A stretch of DNA of 64,000 bases from Fonsecaea monophora. Taxonomy: Eukaryota; Ascomycota; Eurotiomycetes; Chaetothyriales; Herpotrichiellaceae. A program made the translations under genes and the position numbers. Below are positions 47,390 to 59,700 of this stretch, piece by piece; the first letter of the stretch is position 1, and the number at the start of each line of letters is the position of its first letter. The stretch is taken from NCBI RefSeq assembly GCF_001642475.1, contig NW_019174003.1, positions 1-64,000 of the forward strand, read 5' to 3'. The notes beneath the pieces were generated by a model that was not told the DNA's origin, did not search any database, and saw only the letters and a list, made by a program, of their open reading frames with translations.

Positions 47390-47930
47390 GAAAGGAGGTT
47401 TGAGGATGCAAGAGTCAAGGAGGAAATATGGCCCGAATCGATCTCCCCATGATAGATGAGAAGATGAAAAGTGAATTTTTTCAGGAAGTGCAGGAAGAAA
47501 ACACAGTGACAGAGAGTTGGGGATGAAGGGCAACGCGCAGGCAAGCAAACGAATTCACTACATGACTGGAAAATCGGGATAGGTTTGTCTACCCGATGCC
47601 ATCCTACCTCAATACATCAAATCTATCGTTGTTGTAGCAGTCACGCTCCCCCTCTAACATGCACTATATGGAAGGAAGGAAGGAGGAGCGCGCCCATCTC
47701 ATAGATAAAGTCCTCTGGCCCCTTAGTCACTGAGATGCCTCGTCTGTGCCAGGGATCATCCTAGTGCCTTTGAGCCGCACATTTCCGTCTGTTCCGCCTG
47801 TCTTTTCTTGCAATTTTCTGCGGGGGTGACCAAACCAACACCCTCCCGACGCACTCCACTCCACCTTAGCCAGGGGCCCCTCCTCAATTCCAACCACGCT
47901 CACTGAATTCAGACGAACTTCACAGCTGCA
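47390..47930. other. divergent promoter region, dcl1 (-) and SSP120-like gene (+)
   Basis: About 540 bp between divergent starts; it must contain both promoters. A short purine run GGAAGGAAGGAGGAG lies near 47671-47686. No known operator was recognised. Confidence 0.5.
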
Positions 47931-48589
47931 ATGGGGGCTATCGTGGCCGCGTTCATTGCGGTTCTCGCTCTGGCCAGTGCTCATGGCTCTCATTCGCAAG
48001 AGGAGCTCGCCAATCCTGCGGAAGACTGGGCATTGTACCATATGCAAGAAGAACACCGTACGTGTTATCAATCGCTGGTCGAGTGGACATGGGTTTTTGA
48101 CAGACACGTACAGATATCTCCAACTTTGATCCGGCCTCATTCTTTGCACTCCATGACTTCAACAACGATGGCGCGTGGACACCCGACGAAGTGCGCCGAA
48201 CATATGGCCTGGACGACGAGTCTTTGATAGCCACGCCCGCCGACGCCAAAGACAGAGCCGTTCTCAACGTCTTCAAACTCTTTGACCCTCATAGCACCGG
48301 CCTTATTACCCGTGACCAGTGGCTCGAGGGCATACGATCCGGCAAGAAACTCCCAGACTCTGGACTAGGCCCAGGCCATCACGGCGACGACGAATACGAG
48401 TATGAGATCCACCACTTTGAGAAATACCATGACGAGAACACGAGAGAGGAGGATCTGATCCACCCCGAAGACATAGAGCATTTCAAAAAACACGACATGA
48501 GGGAGGATGAGGAATATCGGATACTGAGAGAACAACAACAGAGCATTGTGGAGAGGAACATCCCGCTCAAATTTAGGAGACAGCCCTGA
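47931..48589 (+). CDS. SSP120: Ssp120/nucleobindin-like EF-hand secretory protein, two exons
   Basis: Exons 47931-48057 and 48114-48589 with a 56-bp intron (GTACGT...ACAG) give 200 aa. It begins with a cleavable signal peptide (MGAIVAAFIAVLALASAHG, cut near residue 18-20). The spliced sequence reads EEHHISNFDPASFFALHDF, typical of Ssp120. Two EF-hands follow: DFNNDGAWTPDE has canonical D1, N3, D5, G6 and E12; DPHSTGLITRDQ is degenerate with Thr at position 5 and Gln at 12, so calcium binding there may be weak. The C-terminal half is a His/Glu/Asp-rich helix (HHFEKYHDENTREEDL), also family-like. In yeast Ssp120 is found in the early secretory pathway with Emp46/47; the same role here is inference. 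It is convergent with TRM12, 106 bp apart. Confidence 0.88.
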
Positions 48590-48695
48590 ACTTTTGCGCA
48601 GGCGTTCCTGGCTGGCTACGTGGCAGCTACGTGGCATGGAAATATCTGTAACAATACACACAAAATAGAACTGAGGTGGATGGGAAAAAAGAGGT

Positions 48696-50192
48696 TCAGC
48701 CATTGGGTTTGATCTCGACATCGAATACACAATGCATGACCCCGGGCGCATAGGTCTTGACTTGTTCAACGTGGACACCGGAAGTTGCGCAAGGCCGTCG
48801 GGCTTCTCGCTGTACCAGTCCATCAATTTCTCTCACAATTCTTTCCCCTATGATGTCGACTTCCCGCATATCGACGTTCTCATGGACATGCAGCCATCCA
48901 CCTATTCCTCCTTCACTTAGCCCTGTGACGATCTCGACAGCGTCCTCCCAACTCGATCGCGCCGAAGGAAGGAGACCTAGATTGGCATGTCTGATGTTGA
49001 GCCGTGACGCTGTTTCCCCTCGGTTGTAGCCCATCCTTTCATACTCACATTGCATCTCCTGCAAGATCTTCCGTGCCCACTTGTTGTCTCCTAGGAAGGC
49101 TACACATCTGACAATTGTGTCAGTATCCCCTGCGCGATCACCCCTGGCAATCTCCTCGACAATTCCCTTGATGCCTCCCGGCTCTTGCAGACTCCCCGTC
49201 TCACCAACCTGGAGTACCAAGCACCGCCATCCGTTTCTCTCGCATCCCCTCCTCAACCCCTCGATGCTCCACGGATTCATGTCCCAGCCATAGGCCCGTC
49301 GCACGCCCTTTGACAGGTAGCAAGAGGCAAAGTATCCGATGCCGACGTAGAAATCGACCACATCGATGTGTCCGAGCTGCCCGTGCAGTTCAGCAGTGGT
49401 TAGGCCGGGAAACCGGGAGTGCAGGCCCAGAATTCGCGCCTTCTCGGAGATGTTGCCGCGGCTGAACATGGTGTACAGCGGTGCCCAGCACTGCACGATG
49501 CCGTGGTGCTGGGTCGCGCTCGTCCAGAAAGCGGCTTCAAAGTCCTCGGCCGAAGGATGGAGGATCCTGCCTCGGTGCTGTCGCTCGTCGAGCAGGGGAC
49601 CCCAGTCACCGTAAACCGGGACCAGGCCTGAGGGATGGCGAAGGACATTCTGTTCCTTGGTGGTAGCGCCCTGCGTCGTGGCGGGACCGCGGAAGTTGGT
49701 GGCGTCTTCGACGTCCTCTTCATGCTCGACCTCGGCCGCGATGGGCGCATTGATTGCGATCCACGAGATCCCCATTCCCTTGAACCCTTTCTCGGTGATG
49801 CATCGAAACAGCTCCGCCTTGTCGTGCTCGTCAAGCGCGTCGTAGAATGCCGTCCACCGCGGATTCTGCGCCGTGAAGTTTGGCGGGAGGAGCAGGAGCG
49901 GCGGGTAGAGTGTATACCGCTTCGGCATGTCCGCGATAGCTAATGCTGCGAGCGGCGGGTCATCTCCTTCACCATGGCGAGGAGCTGGAACGAAAGTCGC
50001 GTTGTCGTCTGTGGCAGTCGCAGGATCAATGCGACGACGACGACGTTGCCATTCTGTGTAGAACGCTGAAATACCCCGGACCAGTGGATTGTTCGGGGTC
50101 TTGCTGTCTTTCCTCTGCTTGGGTTTACCCACTTGTTGCGACTGATGATGTTGGTGCTGGTGCTGTGGTTGAGGGCTTGTCATTTCTGCCAT
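48696..50192 (-). CDS. TRM12: tRNA wybutosine-synthesising protein Trm12/TYW2
   Basis: Transfers the 3-amino-3-carboxypropyl group from S-adenosylmethionine to the modified G37 of tRNA-Phe in wybutosine synthesis. Intronless, 498 aa from the ATG at 50192 (a second is at 50183; the open frame further up has only a TTG). The N-terminus is Gln/His-rich and disordered. Conserved parts: YTLYPPLLLLPPNF, PVYGDWGPLL, the segment YTMFSRGNISEKARI that precedes the SAM domain, and the SAM motif I region VVDFYVGIGYFASCYLSKG followed by YGWDMNPWSIEGLRRG, where the acidic residue binding the ribose is D in GWDMN. The C-terminal part carries HVHENV and VKTYAPGVMHCVFDVEI. Motif I has FYVGIGYF where many relatives have LYAGIGYF; this is within family variation as far as I recall. 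Confidence 0.9.
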   Translation of the reverse strand: MAEMTSPQPQHQHQHHQSQQVGKPKQRKDSKTPNNPLVRGISAFYTEWQRRRRRIDPATATDDNATFVPAPRHGEGDDPPLAALAIADMPKRYTLYPPLLLLPPNFTAQNPRWTAFYDALDEHDKAELFRCITEKGFKGMGISWIAINAPIAAEVEHEEDVEDATNFRGPATTQGATTKEQNVLRHPSGLVPVYGDWGPLLDERQHRGRILHPSAEDFEAAFWTSATQHHGIVQCWAPLYTMFSRGNISEKARILGLHSRFPGLTTAELHGQLGHIDVVDFYVGIGYFASCYLSKGVRRAYGWDMNPWSIEGLRRGCERNGWRCLVLQVGETGSLQEPGGIKGIVEEIARGDRAGDTDTIVRCVAFLGDNKWARKILQEMQCEYERMGYNRGETASRLNIRHANLGLLPSARSSWEDAVEIVTGLSEGGIGGWLHVHENVDMREVDIIGERIVREIDGLVQREARRPCATSGVHVEQVKTYAPGVMHCVFDVEIKPNG

Positions 50193-51318
50193 CGGCAAAC
50201 CCTTTCGAAAGGGCTAGTTATTGTCTTTCCCACGGTGAGGTCGTGGTGCCAATCAATGGCCCAATCTCACGCCCCGAGCCGGAGGCTGAGATCCCAATCG
50301 AGTTAATTTTCTGTACACAATACGTGTAGCCTCATAGGTTCATGGAATCGAAAATCATTACGGCAAGCCTGTACAGAGCGAGGATCCAGGAAAGTTTGCA
50401 GGAGATCGACGAGAGGAAGTTGTCCGTTCATTACGATGTTTGAGAAAGATCGTAGCAAATCCATTTCATGTTGCGAGGCCGGGCGTCTGATTGGATGACT
50501 GACCAGCCCAGACAGCCATCTATGTACGAGGTAATTACTCGGGCGAGATGCCAACGAACAAGTACAACCATAAGTACCTACAGGTAATTTCAACGAAGCT
50601 CGACACATGTACATGTTTCTATCTCTAAGAGCCATATCTTTCCACAACCTAGCTTACTGGTACAGGCGCCCAAGTCATAGCATGATATGCCTCCAGCAAC
50701 CCCAGTGCCATCACCATCAACACCACGCACACCAGTACAGCTTCTTCTACGATGTACTCTTTCCCAGACGGACGCCAGAACCCAGAACTCAGAACCCAGA
50801 ATCTTCCCTGTGAAATCCGAGACGCCGTATTTCCAGCTCAGTAGGTCCCCGACGGACTCGTATCCTCCCCCTTCCCAGAACCACTTGGGATATCCGTGTA
50901 ATGCCATTCCCACTTCTCGACCGAGTGGATGGATGATTCTCAACTTCTCCGTGGAACAAATGACCAAGATAAGAAAGAGGCACTCAACGTTGTGAAGCTT
51001 TGTAAAGATGGTCGATTTGACTGATGATAGGTTGACTCTCAACTCGTTCTGTTCTCTTGGCTTGCACATCAGGTTGAATATAGATGCCAAACTGATAACC
51101 CGCGGTACCCCGGTTGTGGGCTGTAGGCTGTAGGCTGCAGGCTGCAAAAAGGATTTTGTGTAACGACACTTTGCTAAAATCAAGTTGGTATCTGTGATGT
51201 TATAGTATCCCAAAGATCGCATCCAAGAAAAATCATGACGCCCTACATTAAATGCTTTCTCAAACTCCTTGAAAATGAGTTCGGGGCCTTTCCAACGTGG
51301 TGAGTTTTCTAGATATTC
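50193..51318. other. intergenic region upstream of TRM12, 3' of mannosyltransferase
   Basis: About 1.1 kb. A 210-codon minus-strand frame at 50590-51222 exists but has no family features and no good start, so I leave it uncalled. Two small imperfect tandem repeats are visible: CAGAACC/CAGAACT units at about 50777-50802 and GGCTGTAGGCTGCA units at about 51118-51146. Confidence 0.45.
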
Positions 51319-53495
51319 TCATCCTGCCGTGACACCGACCTCCTTGGCTTGATTGATCATCATGTTCAATATATCCTTCTCTTCTGGTGAAAAATCTCGT
51401 TTTAGATCTGCGTCCGTGGTCAGACAGCACATATTGCTTTCCTCGAGTTGCCAAGCGCCCGGCTCTCGGATATCCCTGGGTTCAATCAGGTAGTGTTCGA
51501 ATTTGCCAAACTTCTTCTGTTTCTTGTCGGCGAACTTGTTGTCCAGAAGCCAGCCGTTGAACCAAAGTGGTTTGCCATTCAAGTCCAAATGAAGAAGCTG
51601 CGGAGAGCAGATAGTGTAGTTCGAGGGCTCCGGTCGTTCCTCGGGTTCGTGCTCTTCGGGCTCTTCAGCAACCTCGTATTCTTCCGTAATCTCTTGCCCA
51701 TTCTCGTCCAATTTGGGCTGACCATTTTCGTCCATGACCGGCCTCTTCTTTTTCACCATTCTCGGTTTCCTTTCTTCCTCTTTCGGGTCCTGAACGACGC
51801 CCATTGTGCCAGCGTCACCTTGATGGAAGGCATAGTCTTGATCTCCCACAAGCTCCCAACCAAGCCAGAAGGTCTCTTTGTCACCTGCAGAGTTCGTTAG
51901 TAAGGGTTACCAGAACAGAATATTAGACAAAGCCTACCGTAGACCATGTCGTAAATGCCGACTCTGCCTTCGTCTTTATTGCCGTCTCGATCAGGTCCAT
52001 TCATTCTCGTAACCAGGAGAAGAGCGATAAAGTGGCGCCATTTATCTACCACAATCACACCCGATTCCTGCATGTGACCGCTATCGCCCGTCCAAAACCG
52101 GCTCTGCTTCACCTGTCTCGAGATCGGTTTGGGCAAAATCTGCTGCAACCACCGCTTCTTCGATTCAGGCATAATTAGACGATCCCTGAAGAAAAGGGCA
52201 CCAGCTTTCTGGTACGCAGGATCCTCGAACAAGGTTTCCGGGTTGACGAAAAACAGACTGTCAGCATCAATAAAGATGACTTCGCGGAAGCTAGAATACA
52301 GGATTGCAAATGGCTTTGCGGCCCAGCCGGCCAATTTCCAGCCTTCGTCGTTGACCATCTGGGCAATGTCCCGAGTAAGCACGCCATCCAGGCTTTCCAG
52401 GTCAGAACGGTAGTCCTCAGAGAGATCCGAGTCACCCAAGTACATGATCTCGATCGGCAGTGTGCACCCCAGTTTTCGAAAGGTGGGGATGATCGTGAGC
52501 AGGAAAGGAGCCTGATCATCGCCTGCTGTCAGGACGATACCCCTACCCCCCTTTTTAAAATGGGAGTGGAGAGTCATATGATCAGGGAAGTAAGGCGCTG
52601 TCCACGGGAAGAGGAGTTGGCCGAACTTGACCAAAAAGTATCGGTACGCCTCGTAGGAGTGGATGGTCTGAGCTAGAGAGGACTCGCCAATGTCGTCGGC
52701 CGAGGGCTGGTGCTGATGGTGTCGCAGATATTGGATAACGTCGTCTCGCACATAGCTGCCACCTTCCTCATCGAACGTGAGGTGAAGCTCTTCCCAAGCC
52801 TCAAAGAACTTTTTATATTCGCGAACCCGCAGACCCATTTCTCGTAGTTTCTCCTTCCCAGTACCTTCAACAGCGCGTAGCAAGTCTCTGCCCTCCATCT
52901 CACCCGGAAGAAGACTGATGACTCGTGCGAGAGCCTTCTCGAATTTCGGGCGTTCTGAGAATGTGCTCCAGTGAGTAGATGGGTTGGTTGAACCTGAATG
53001 GCCGGATCCTTTCGGAGAATATGATTTTGGTTGTGCAGCCACATCATCCTGTTTCGAGAGAACAGGCCCTTCATCCGCAGATTCTGGCTGCAATCGGGTC
53101 TTCGGGTTTTGCACTGGGGCCTCAACCGGAGGAGCCTCAAACCTCATCTCAGGATTTGATTTCGGATCTGTAGGGTCGTGCACAATCACATTGCCTGACG
53201 ACTGCCCCTGATTGGAGGCCCCGTTTGGAGATGCTCGGAATACGGGATCATGATCTGATGATAGTTCCTTCGATCTGTCGGGAGGCGATACGATTTGCGG
53301 CTGAATCGTCGAACTTGTGCCTCCAGAGGTGAGAAGATATATTAGGGGAATGCATAGGAGTACTATAATGATAACAAGACCCTGCCGTGATCGTAGACTC
53401 CGTCGTGTTGGACCAGCATATGGTAGGCCTGGAAAAGAACGCCCTTCCTTTAAGGGCGCATGCCTTGGGGTAAACATGCCTCCAGGAGATCGCAT
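51319..53495 (-). CDS. GT71-type alpha-mannosyltransferase (Mnn1/Mnt family), two exons
   Basis: Golgi type II glycosyltransferase that adds alpha-linked mannose to glycoproteins. Exons 51938-53495 and 51319-51884 with a 53-bp intron (TACTAAC branch, CTGCAG) give 707 aa. A short cytosolic N-terminus is followed by one membrane anchor (QGLVIIIVLLCIPLIYLL, about 38-56) and a Ser/Pro-rich stem to about 160. The catalytic domain contains GRGIVLTAGDDQAPFLL, LPIEIMYLGDSDLS, and the metal-binding DxD in VIFIDADSLFFVNPE, then SGHMQESGVIVVDK. The junction reads YDMVY-GDKETFWLGWELVG, the motif that closes the nucleotide-sugar fold. An acidic insert (EEYEVAEEPEEHEPEERPEP) interrupts the C-terminal domain. 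The linkage made (alpha-1,3 is usual) is inference. A second ATG at 53477 would give 701 aa. Confidence 0.9.
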
Positions 53496-54278
53496 CGGGA
53501 GGGGTTTGTTGTGTTGTAGACTGTTTGAAAAATACCCAATACCCAGGATAGATGTTGAAGCCAGATGTCAACTAAGTCGATATTCCCAAAATAACAAGAA
53601 ACAATGTCGTCGGTGGCGAAACACGCGTTCCAGACGCGACAAAGGGGCAGCCTTTTACCCCTTTACGTCTTCAGGGCAGACAGCCAATAGAAATAATGGG
53701 ACTCGTCTATGGAATGAGATTAAAAGATTGCGCAAAGATGATCATGATGGGGACAAATTGTAGGATGCAGAGAGATGCAAAGACGGGAACTCGTTGAAAT
53801 GAACACGAATAATGGACAAGGGGCGTCGAGAATCGATGGCAAAGAAAAACTTGGTCACGAAGCTGAATATCCCTTGCCTCCCCGTATTTCCATATTAGGA
53901 CTAGCGCTTCTCGGTTGTCGCTTCCCCTTTCGGCTCCACTTGTTTCACTTTTTGAGGCTGCGCCATTTGCGCCATTTTTCCCCTTTTCCTCCTTCGCATC
54001 TCTTCAAAAGTTCTTCAATAATTCCCTGATGGGCAAATGAGGTAGGAGGTGGGTGTATAGGGGATGCTAGATGTACACCGCAAGACCAAACGCCCATCTC
54101 GTAATCACGGCGCCCTGAACGCACGTTCCTTCCGTCGAATGACCTGCATGATCTCCCCGCCATTGGGAGATCTGCGGCTAACCCTATACCAAGTACGCCG
54201 CTGCGAAGAGCCTCAGGCACTTTGCTATAAATAGCGGCCTCAATCAAATCGATTTGATTGGAAAGCACCTTCAACAGA
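53496..54278. other. intergenic region, mannosyltransferase promoter and MFS gene 3' end
   Basis: About 780 bp. One ACGCGT box (53623-53628) followed by ACGCGA (53634) lies about 130 bp upstream of the mannosyltransferase start. C/T-rich runs at 53930-54000. No supported coding frame. Confidence 0.5.
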
Positions 54279-55859
54279 TCAGGCCATTCTCTGTTTCGGG
54301 AGCTTGGGAATCAGCAACCACACAGCCAGGCATAATACCAAGGCAGCCAGAATGATGGGCTGCAGCACCTTGACTCCTTTGGCATTTGCAATCGCTCCAA
54401 CAGCGAACGGCAACACACATGCACCACTCGCTCCGAAAGCAGCGGCAAACCCCACAGCGGGTACGTGCAGCTTCTTCGGGAGCAATTTGGTAAGCGCCAC
54501 AATGGCTGCGGGGAAGAGAGGTCCTAGGAAAAAGCCCAGCAAGCCAACCATGACCGCACTGACGACGAAGTTCGGAATGAGCCAGAACATCAACTGGAGA
54601 GCCACGCTGCACAACAAGTACACGGCGACCGCGTGCTTCTCCGATCTGAATAACCGAGCGGTAACGAAACCGAGTACCAATCGACCGACGGCGATCCCGA
54701 GCCAGAAGCCCATCGATGTGAGCCCAGAGGCAAACGGCGAGCCTTTCCTGACACGCCACATAAAGGTCACGATCCAACCGCCAACACTGACTTCGACACC
54801 CACATATATAAGCAGGAACACCGAGGCAATCAAGGTTACTCTTTGCTTGACCGCCTCCAGAGTCTTGCTCTTGCCCTTTGCTCTTTTGCCACGTGGATTG
54901 AGCCTTGAAAAAATGCTTTGTTTCTTGTCGACTTGACTAGCGGCGACCGCATTATCCGAGGTGGTCGGAGTGCTTGATTCTGAGGTATCGAGGTCGGCAG
55001 TCTGAGGGTGCTCGGCGTTATAGGCCCGGCCATCTGCTTTCCAGAAAGTCCCCACGAGAACTATGACCTCAATAAATGCTGCACCCACCATGAGATAGTA
55101 AAATTCGTACCACCGCCAGCCCGCTTGGGTAACTAGTGTTGTCGCAATTAGAGGAGCGAGGGCTGCACCAAGACCGTAAAAGCCATGTAAGAAGCCAAGC
55201 ACTTCGTTTGGATTGGCCATGTCACCAATCCAGGCATTCCTGTAAACATAATCAGCATTCTTGACCCCAGACGATTCAGTGACTTTAGCCCACCATCCGC
55301 TGTCGCCCAAGCCGTTGCCAAACCCGGCAAGAATAAACACTATTACCAAAACAGGATAAGGCGGATGAACACATATGATAGCTACGGCGCCAGGTTAGTC
55401 ATGGACGCATTTAACATTAGCGTACTCACTATAAGCGCACAAATGGGAGGTGCTCATGATCCACGCAACACCTCTTTGTCCATATATTGTATGAATGTAG
55501 TTGTTCAAAAGTGCAGACATCGTATAGCCCACTATTGGCGACAGAAAGATGAGACTGATAACTGTGTAATTGACCCCGTAGAATGTTTCGAGGTAGGGTA
55601 TCAAAGCTCCGTATGCACCATCATTGGCACCTAAGATGATAAAAGAATAGAAGGTCCCGAGACAGCGCCACATGTTGATTCTGGGAGAGTTCCATTTCTG
55701 TAGTTGAGGCGTAGCAGTCGAGGGAGCGGGCAAGGCTCCGGCCGATATGTCCTCGTAGACAGGCGGGCTCTTTCCTGACTCCTCCGGCTGGTGAGATCTC
55801 AAGGGCATCTCCAGGACGACCGTGGAGCTTCCACATGACGAGGAATTATTGATCTGCAT
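54279..55859 (-). CDS. MFS transporter, Bsc6-like, three exons
   Basis: Major facilitator of 492 aa. Exons 55430-55859, 55294-55381 and 54279-55239. Intron 1 is 48 bp (GTGAGT, GACTAAC, GTAG). Intron 2 (55240-55293) is 54 bp, a multiple of three and free of stops, so the raw frame reads through it; removing it turns GDSGW plus an odd 18-residue insert into the conserved GLGDSGWNAWIGDMAN, and it has a GCTGAT branch and a TTTACAG end. About 12 hydrophobic spans are present, with LGANDGAYGALIPYLE in span 1, NEVLGFLHGFYGLGAAL in the middle and a polar central loop rich in Ser, Thr and Lys. By its loops it resembles fungal proteins related to yeast Bsc6/YOL137W, whose substrate is not known. Start ATG at 55859. 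Confidence 0.87.
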
Positions 55860-56792
55860 TCTGTCGGGTTTTGTATGTCTTGGGGGACTTTCCGAAGAGG
55901 ATCGAATGGTTTAACGCTCAGCTAGATGTGCCTGAAACACGAAGCTGGGGATTCCGGGACATTTAATGTGTCTAAGACATAAAATTTCGATCACAGTCTT
56001 CTGGTATCTTCAGCGTCCCAAAGAAATATGCGGCAAAGAAAACATCCTTTTCATAGAGAAGAAAACAAGTCTAAGTAGAAAGATGATCTCACTTGTCCGA
56101 GGATCAACCGAAGGCGGCGCGGCGGCTCGCAGGCCCTGAGGAGATGGCGGGCCGATCTTTGCGAAAGGCATATTGGGCTGAATCAGGAACATGACCCCGG
56201 ATGCTGCTTTAGGCTGCTGTACTCGGAATTGCTCAATGGGACGTCGCTGAATTGTTCGGTTGAATTATTCATGTCATCCACTTTGCAGGCGTCACCCAGG
56301 CGTAGCACTGGCTGGTGGCTGTGAGGAGTGGAGTGATTCCACCACCGCAGGCTATTTGGATACTTGTCATTCTTGGCATTATTACGTCGAAGCAGAAAAG
56401 CGGCCATTAGTCAATTACAGCTTGTGTCCTTATGATCCGCCGTTTGTAGCGCGGCGCCGTGACTTGGCCCCTCACGTGCCATTTAACAGACGCGTTCGTC
56501 CACACGCGTGACGCGTTGATGCGCTCCTGCCTCTCTCACCAATTCCACTCACCTCTTTCCTCACTGACGCCAACTACTCAACGTGACCATCGACTCATAA
56601 GGTGATTTTCACTGTAAGCACCCTTGGTAGATTTCCGTCTACCTTCATGCCGACTCGAGAGAGTTCAACCTCAGTTCTTCCTCCTTTTCCCTACTGAACC
56701 TCGAGATCCTATCGCGAAGGTGAGCCCATTGTGAAATGGTAGCCGAAATTTCATGCCACGCCTAGCCTCGTCTTGGTCTCGTCTTACCTGAC
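55860..56792. other. divergent promoter region, MFS gene (-) and large GTPase (+)
   Basis: About 930 bp between divergent starts. No supported coding frame. It contains an E-box and a cluster of three ACGCGT boxes (listed separately). Confidence 0.55.
56473..56516. promoter_or_regulatory. E-box plus three ACGCGT (MluI cell-cycle box) motifs
   Basis: CACGTG at 56473-56478, then ACGCGT at 56490-56495, 56504-56509 and 56511-56516. The three identical hexamers fall within 27 bp. In yeasts ACGCGT is bound by MBF (Mbp1-Swi6) and drives G1/S genes; fungal APSES proteins share the same core. The cluster is about 280 bp upstream of the large GTPase ATG and about 610-630 bp upstream of the MFS ATG. 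Sequence shows the motifs; regulation is inference. Confidence 0.6.
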
Positions 56793-59700
56793 ATGTATGC
56801 ACTCGAATCTTTCAGCAGAAACTCCAGCAGAAACGATATCAATTCTAAACGAGTTGAGGCAACTTCCCCCAAACATAAACTTACAAGCACTGAAAAATCC
56901 CTCAACACCACCTCAGTAATCAGCCACCATCCTGGTGAGTTGGTTGTCCTCGGAATTCTGCGTGACGAAGCCCTTGGTGAAAGAAAGGCCACGGATGCCC
57001 TGGTGCACCATGCACTGAAGAAAGTCTGTGGCTGCGCCCCTCAACACGTAAGCGAACAATTGGGAGGCTTGAAGCAGATACAGAGCACTAGTCCAGGAAA
57101 ACAGCCCTCAGAGGAAACACCGCAATCTACGCTTGCCTTGAGAGAAAGCAGCATTAACAGCTGCGCACGATTCTTCTCTGCTATCAAGCTCAGTCCTCGC
57201 TCATTAAGTCCCAGAACAGAACGTGCGAATCCGCGGTGGGAATCATCTTCCGGTTTCCAGGACAAAATGATCCCTGCCTACAACGGCCCGGCCGACAGTA
57301 TGTGTCATCGCAGCGATCTTCAAGACAAGCCTCGTTCCCAGGCATGCGCAACTGCTCGTTTAACTATGTCTGACCTCTTCGATGACCGCACACCTGAGCA
57401 GCTTGAGAAGTGCGTTGAAAAGGGCCAAGAGTTGCTGGAGAAGATCAAGCAAACCCTGGGAGAAGTCTCTGATCCAGACGTAAGTCGAATGTCTCAAGCA
57501 ACTAAGAATGTCCAATCCCAAGCTATCCCTGCCAAAACGGTCATCGGTATTGTCGGCGCGACTGGCGCAGGCAAAAGCTCTATCATCAATGCCGTGCTCG
57601 ACGAAGAACGTTTAGTTCCGACCAGCTGCATGCAAGCTTGTACCGCTGTTGTGACAGAAATCAGCTACAACAACCACGGAGGTGCTCCATATAGAGCTGA
57701 GGTCGAATTTATCTCAAGGGACGACTGGCGGAAAACGTTGAAAGTTCTCTTCCAAGATCTCCGCGATCAGCCGGGCCAGATCAACATGAACGAAGACTCC
57801 GACTCTACTGTCGCCTATGCTCAAGTGAAGGCAATATATCCATGGCTAACTAAAGAGGAAATTGATGAGGCACCTATCGAAACATTGATGGAGCATAAGA
57901 ACGTTGCCCATCTAGGCGATAAGCTCAGCATTGAATCGAGCAATGCTGACACGTTCTACAAGGAATTGCAACCTTTTGTAGACAGTAAGAAGAAGAAGAC
58001 TGCTGGACTCAAAGAACGGGCAGAGCATGAGCAAGAGGCGGAGTTTTGGCCCCTGATTCGGGTTGTCAAACTTTATGTCATGGCTCCTGCTCTAGCCACT
58101 GGTGCAGTGCTCGTCGATCTCCCAGGAGTTCATGATAGCAACCAGGCTCGCGCAGCAGTCGCTAAAGTAAGTCATCGACCAGCGTACATCGGCTTTCTTG
58201 CACTTTTCATACGAGGCTTCGTTGACATTGATGTCATCGCAGGAATACATGAAACAGTGTACCGGACTCTTGATTGTTGCACCCATCACAAGAGCAGTTA
58301 ACGATAAATCTGCAAAGACCCTACTAGGCAACTCTTTCAAACGTCAATTGAAGATGGATGGAGGGCTCAATTCAGTTACTTTTGTCTGCAGTAGATCCGA
58401 CGAGATCTCGGTCACTGAGGCTCAGGATTCTCTTGATCTGGCGGAAGAGCAGGCTACCATGTTGGCAGAAGAAGGAGATTTATCAAAGCAGAAGGATGTA
58501 TCCACAGAGCAGATTACAGATCTTGAACGCCGAAAGGATGAAATTGATGCTGCTCTAGATTCCGCGGATGATGAACTTGAAGTCTGGGGAACGCTGCGAG
58601 ACGACACAAGTGTCACCAGGCCCCCGAGAGAATTTCTGAAGCGAAAATTCTCAGAAATGATCAGCCACACGGTGAAAGGGACAAAATTCACCGAGCCTGG
58701 TCCTGACGTTGACCTTTCCCCTAGCAGCGAGGAGTGTGCCGGAGATATCGGGTCAGAACACACATCATCAGACCCCAGTGACGGTCATACGCAGCCACTT
58801 ACAGACCACGATATATCAACCAAAATCGCCGAGATCACAAGAACCAAAAAAGCATTGCGCAGCGAGAAGCGCAAGATTGATAGGGAGATTCGAACACTGA
58901 AGGCTCAAGTTGGAGAATTCGACACACAGCAGGAGAGCATTTCCGCAGAGATTCTCGCACAGTGTATCAAAGGTCGGAACGAGTATGCACGACGTGCAAT
59001 TGCTCGTGATTATGCTGCTGGTATCCGTGAACTAGATCAAGAGCTGGCCGACGAAGATGATCCAGAGAATTTCGACCCCAGCATGGATGCTCGCGATTAC
59101 GACGAAGTGGCTCGCAATTTACCCGTCTTCTGCGTATCTTCTCGTGCGTATCAGAAGTTGATGGGCAGATTTCAGAGGGACAAAGCTGTTCCAGGATTTC
59201 AGCACATAGAGGAGACGGAAGTTCCGGCCCTGCAAGCTCACTGCGTGCACCTCACAGCTACTGCGCGTCAAGCATCTTCTCGCAAGTTTCTTACCAGCTT
59301 GTTTCAACTGCTCAACTCTCTCCGTCTATGGGTTGCGCATGGCAACGTTGCAAATACGCTTGCAGCGATGCGGTTAGACCAAGAAGTCCAAATTCTTGAA
59401 GAGAGGCTCAACAGCCTTGATTCGGTAAGTTTTCTGCGTAACCAGTAATCAGCGCCTTGTGCGCATGGAGATTATTCTTACTGACCGTCGCTAGGCCCTG
59501 GAAGATACATGTGGCACAAGTGTTGATGAATTTTCTGACCAGCTTCAATGCAAAGTCTTTGAGGCTTACGCCAGCGCGACAGCGGCAGCGCAAAATAAAG
59601 CAGCCGAAATTGCTCGCAAATGGGGATCGCCTGTCAATCAGGAGAATCCAGCCGCAGGAGGTCTCCACTGGTCGACGTATAGAGCCGTGGTTCGCCGCGA

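Noticed and set aside
50590..51222. 210-codon minus-strand frame between TRM12 and the mannosyltransferase
   Set aside because: No family features, composition like random translation, and it covers small tandem repeats. No splice partner or neighbouring exon supports it.
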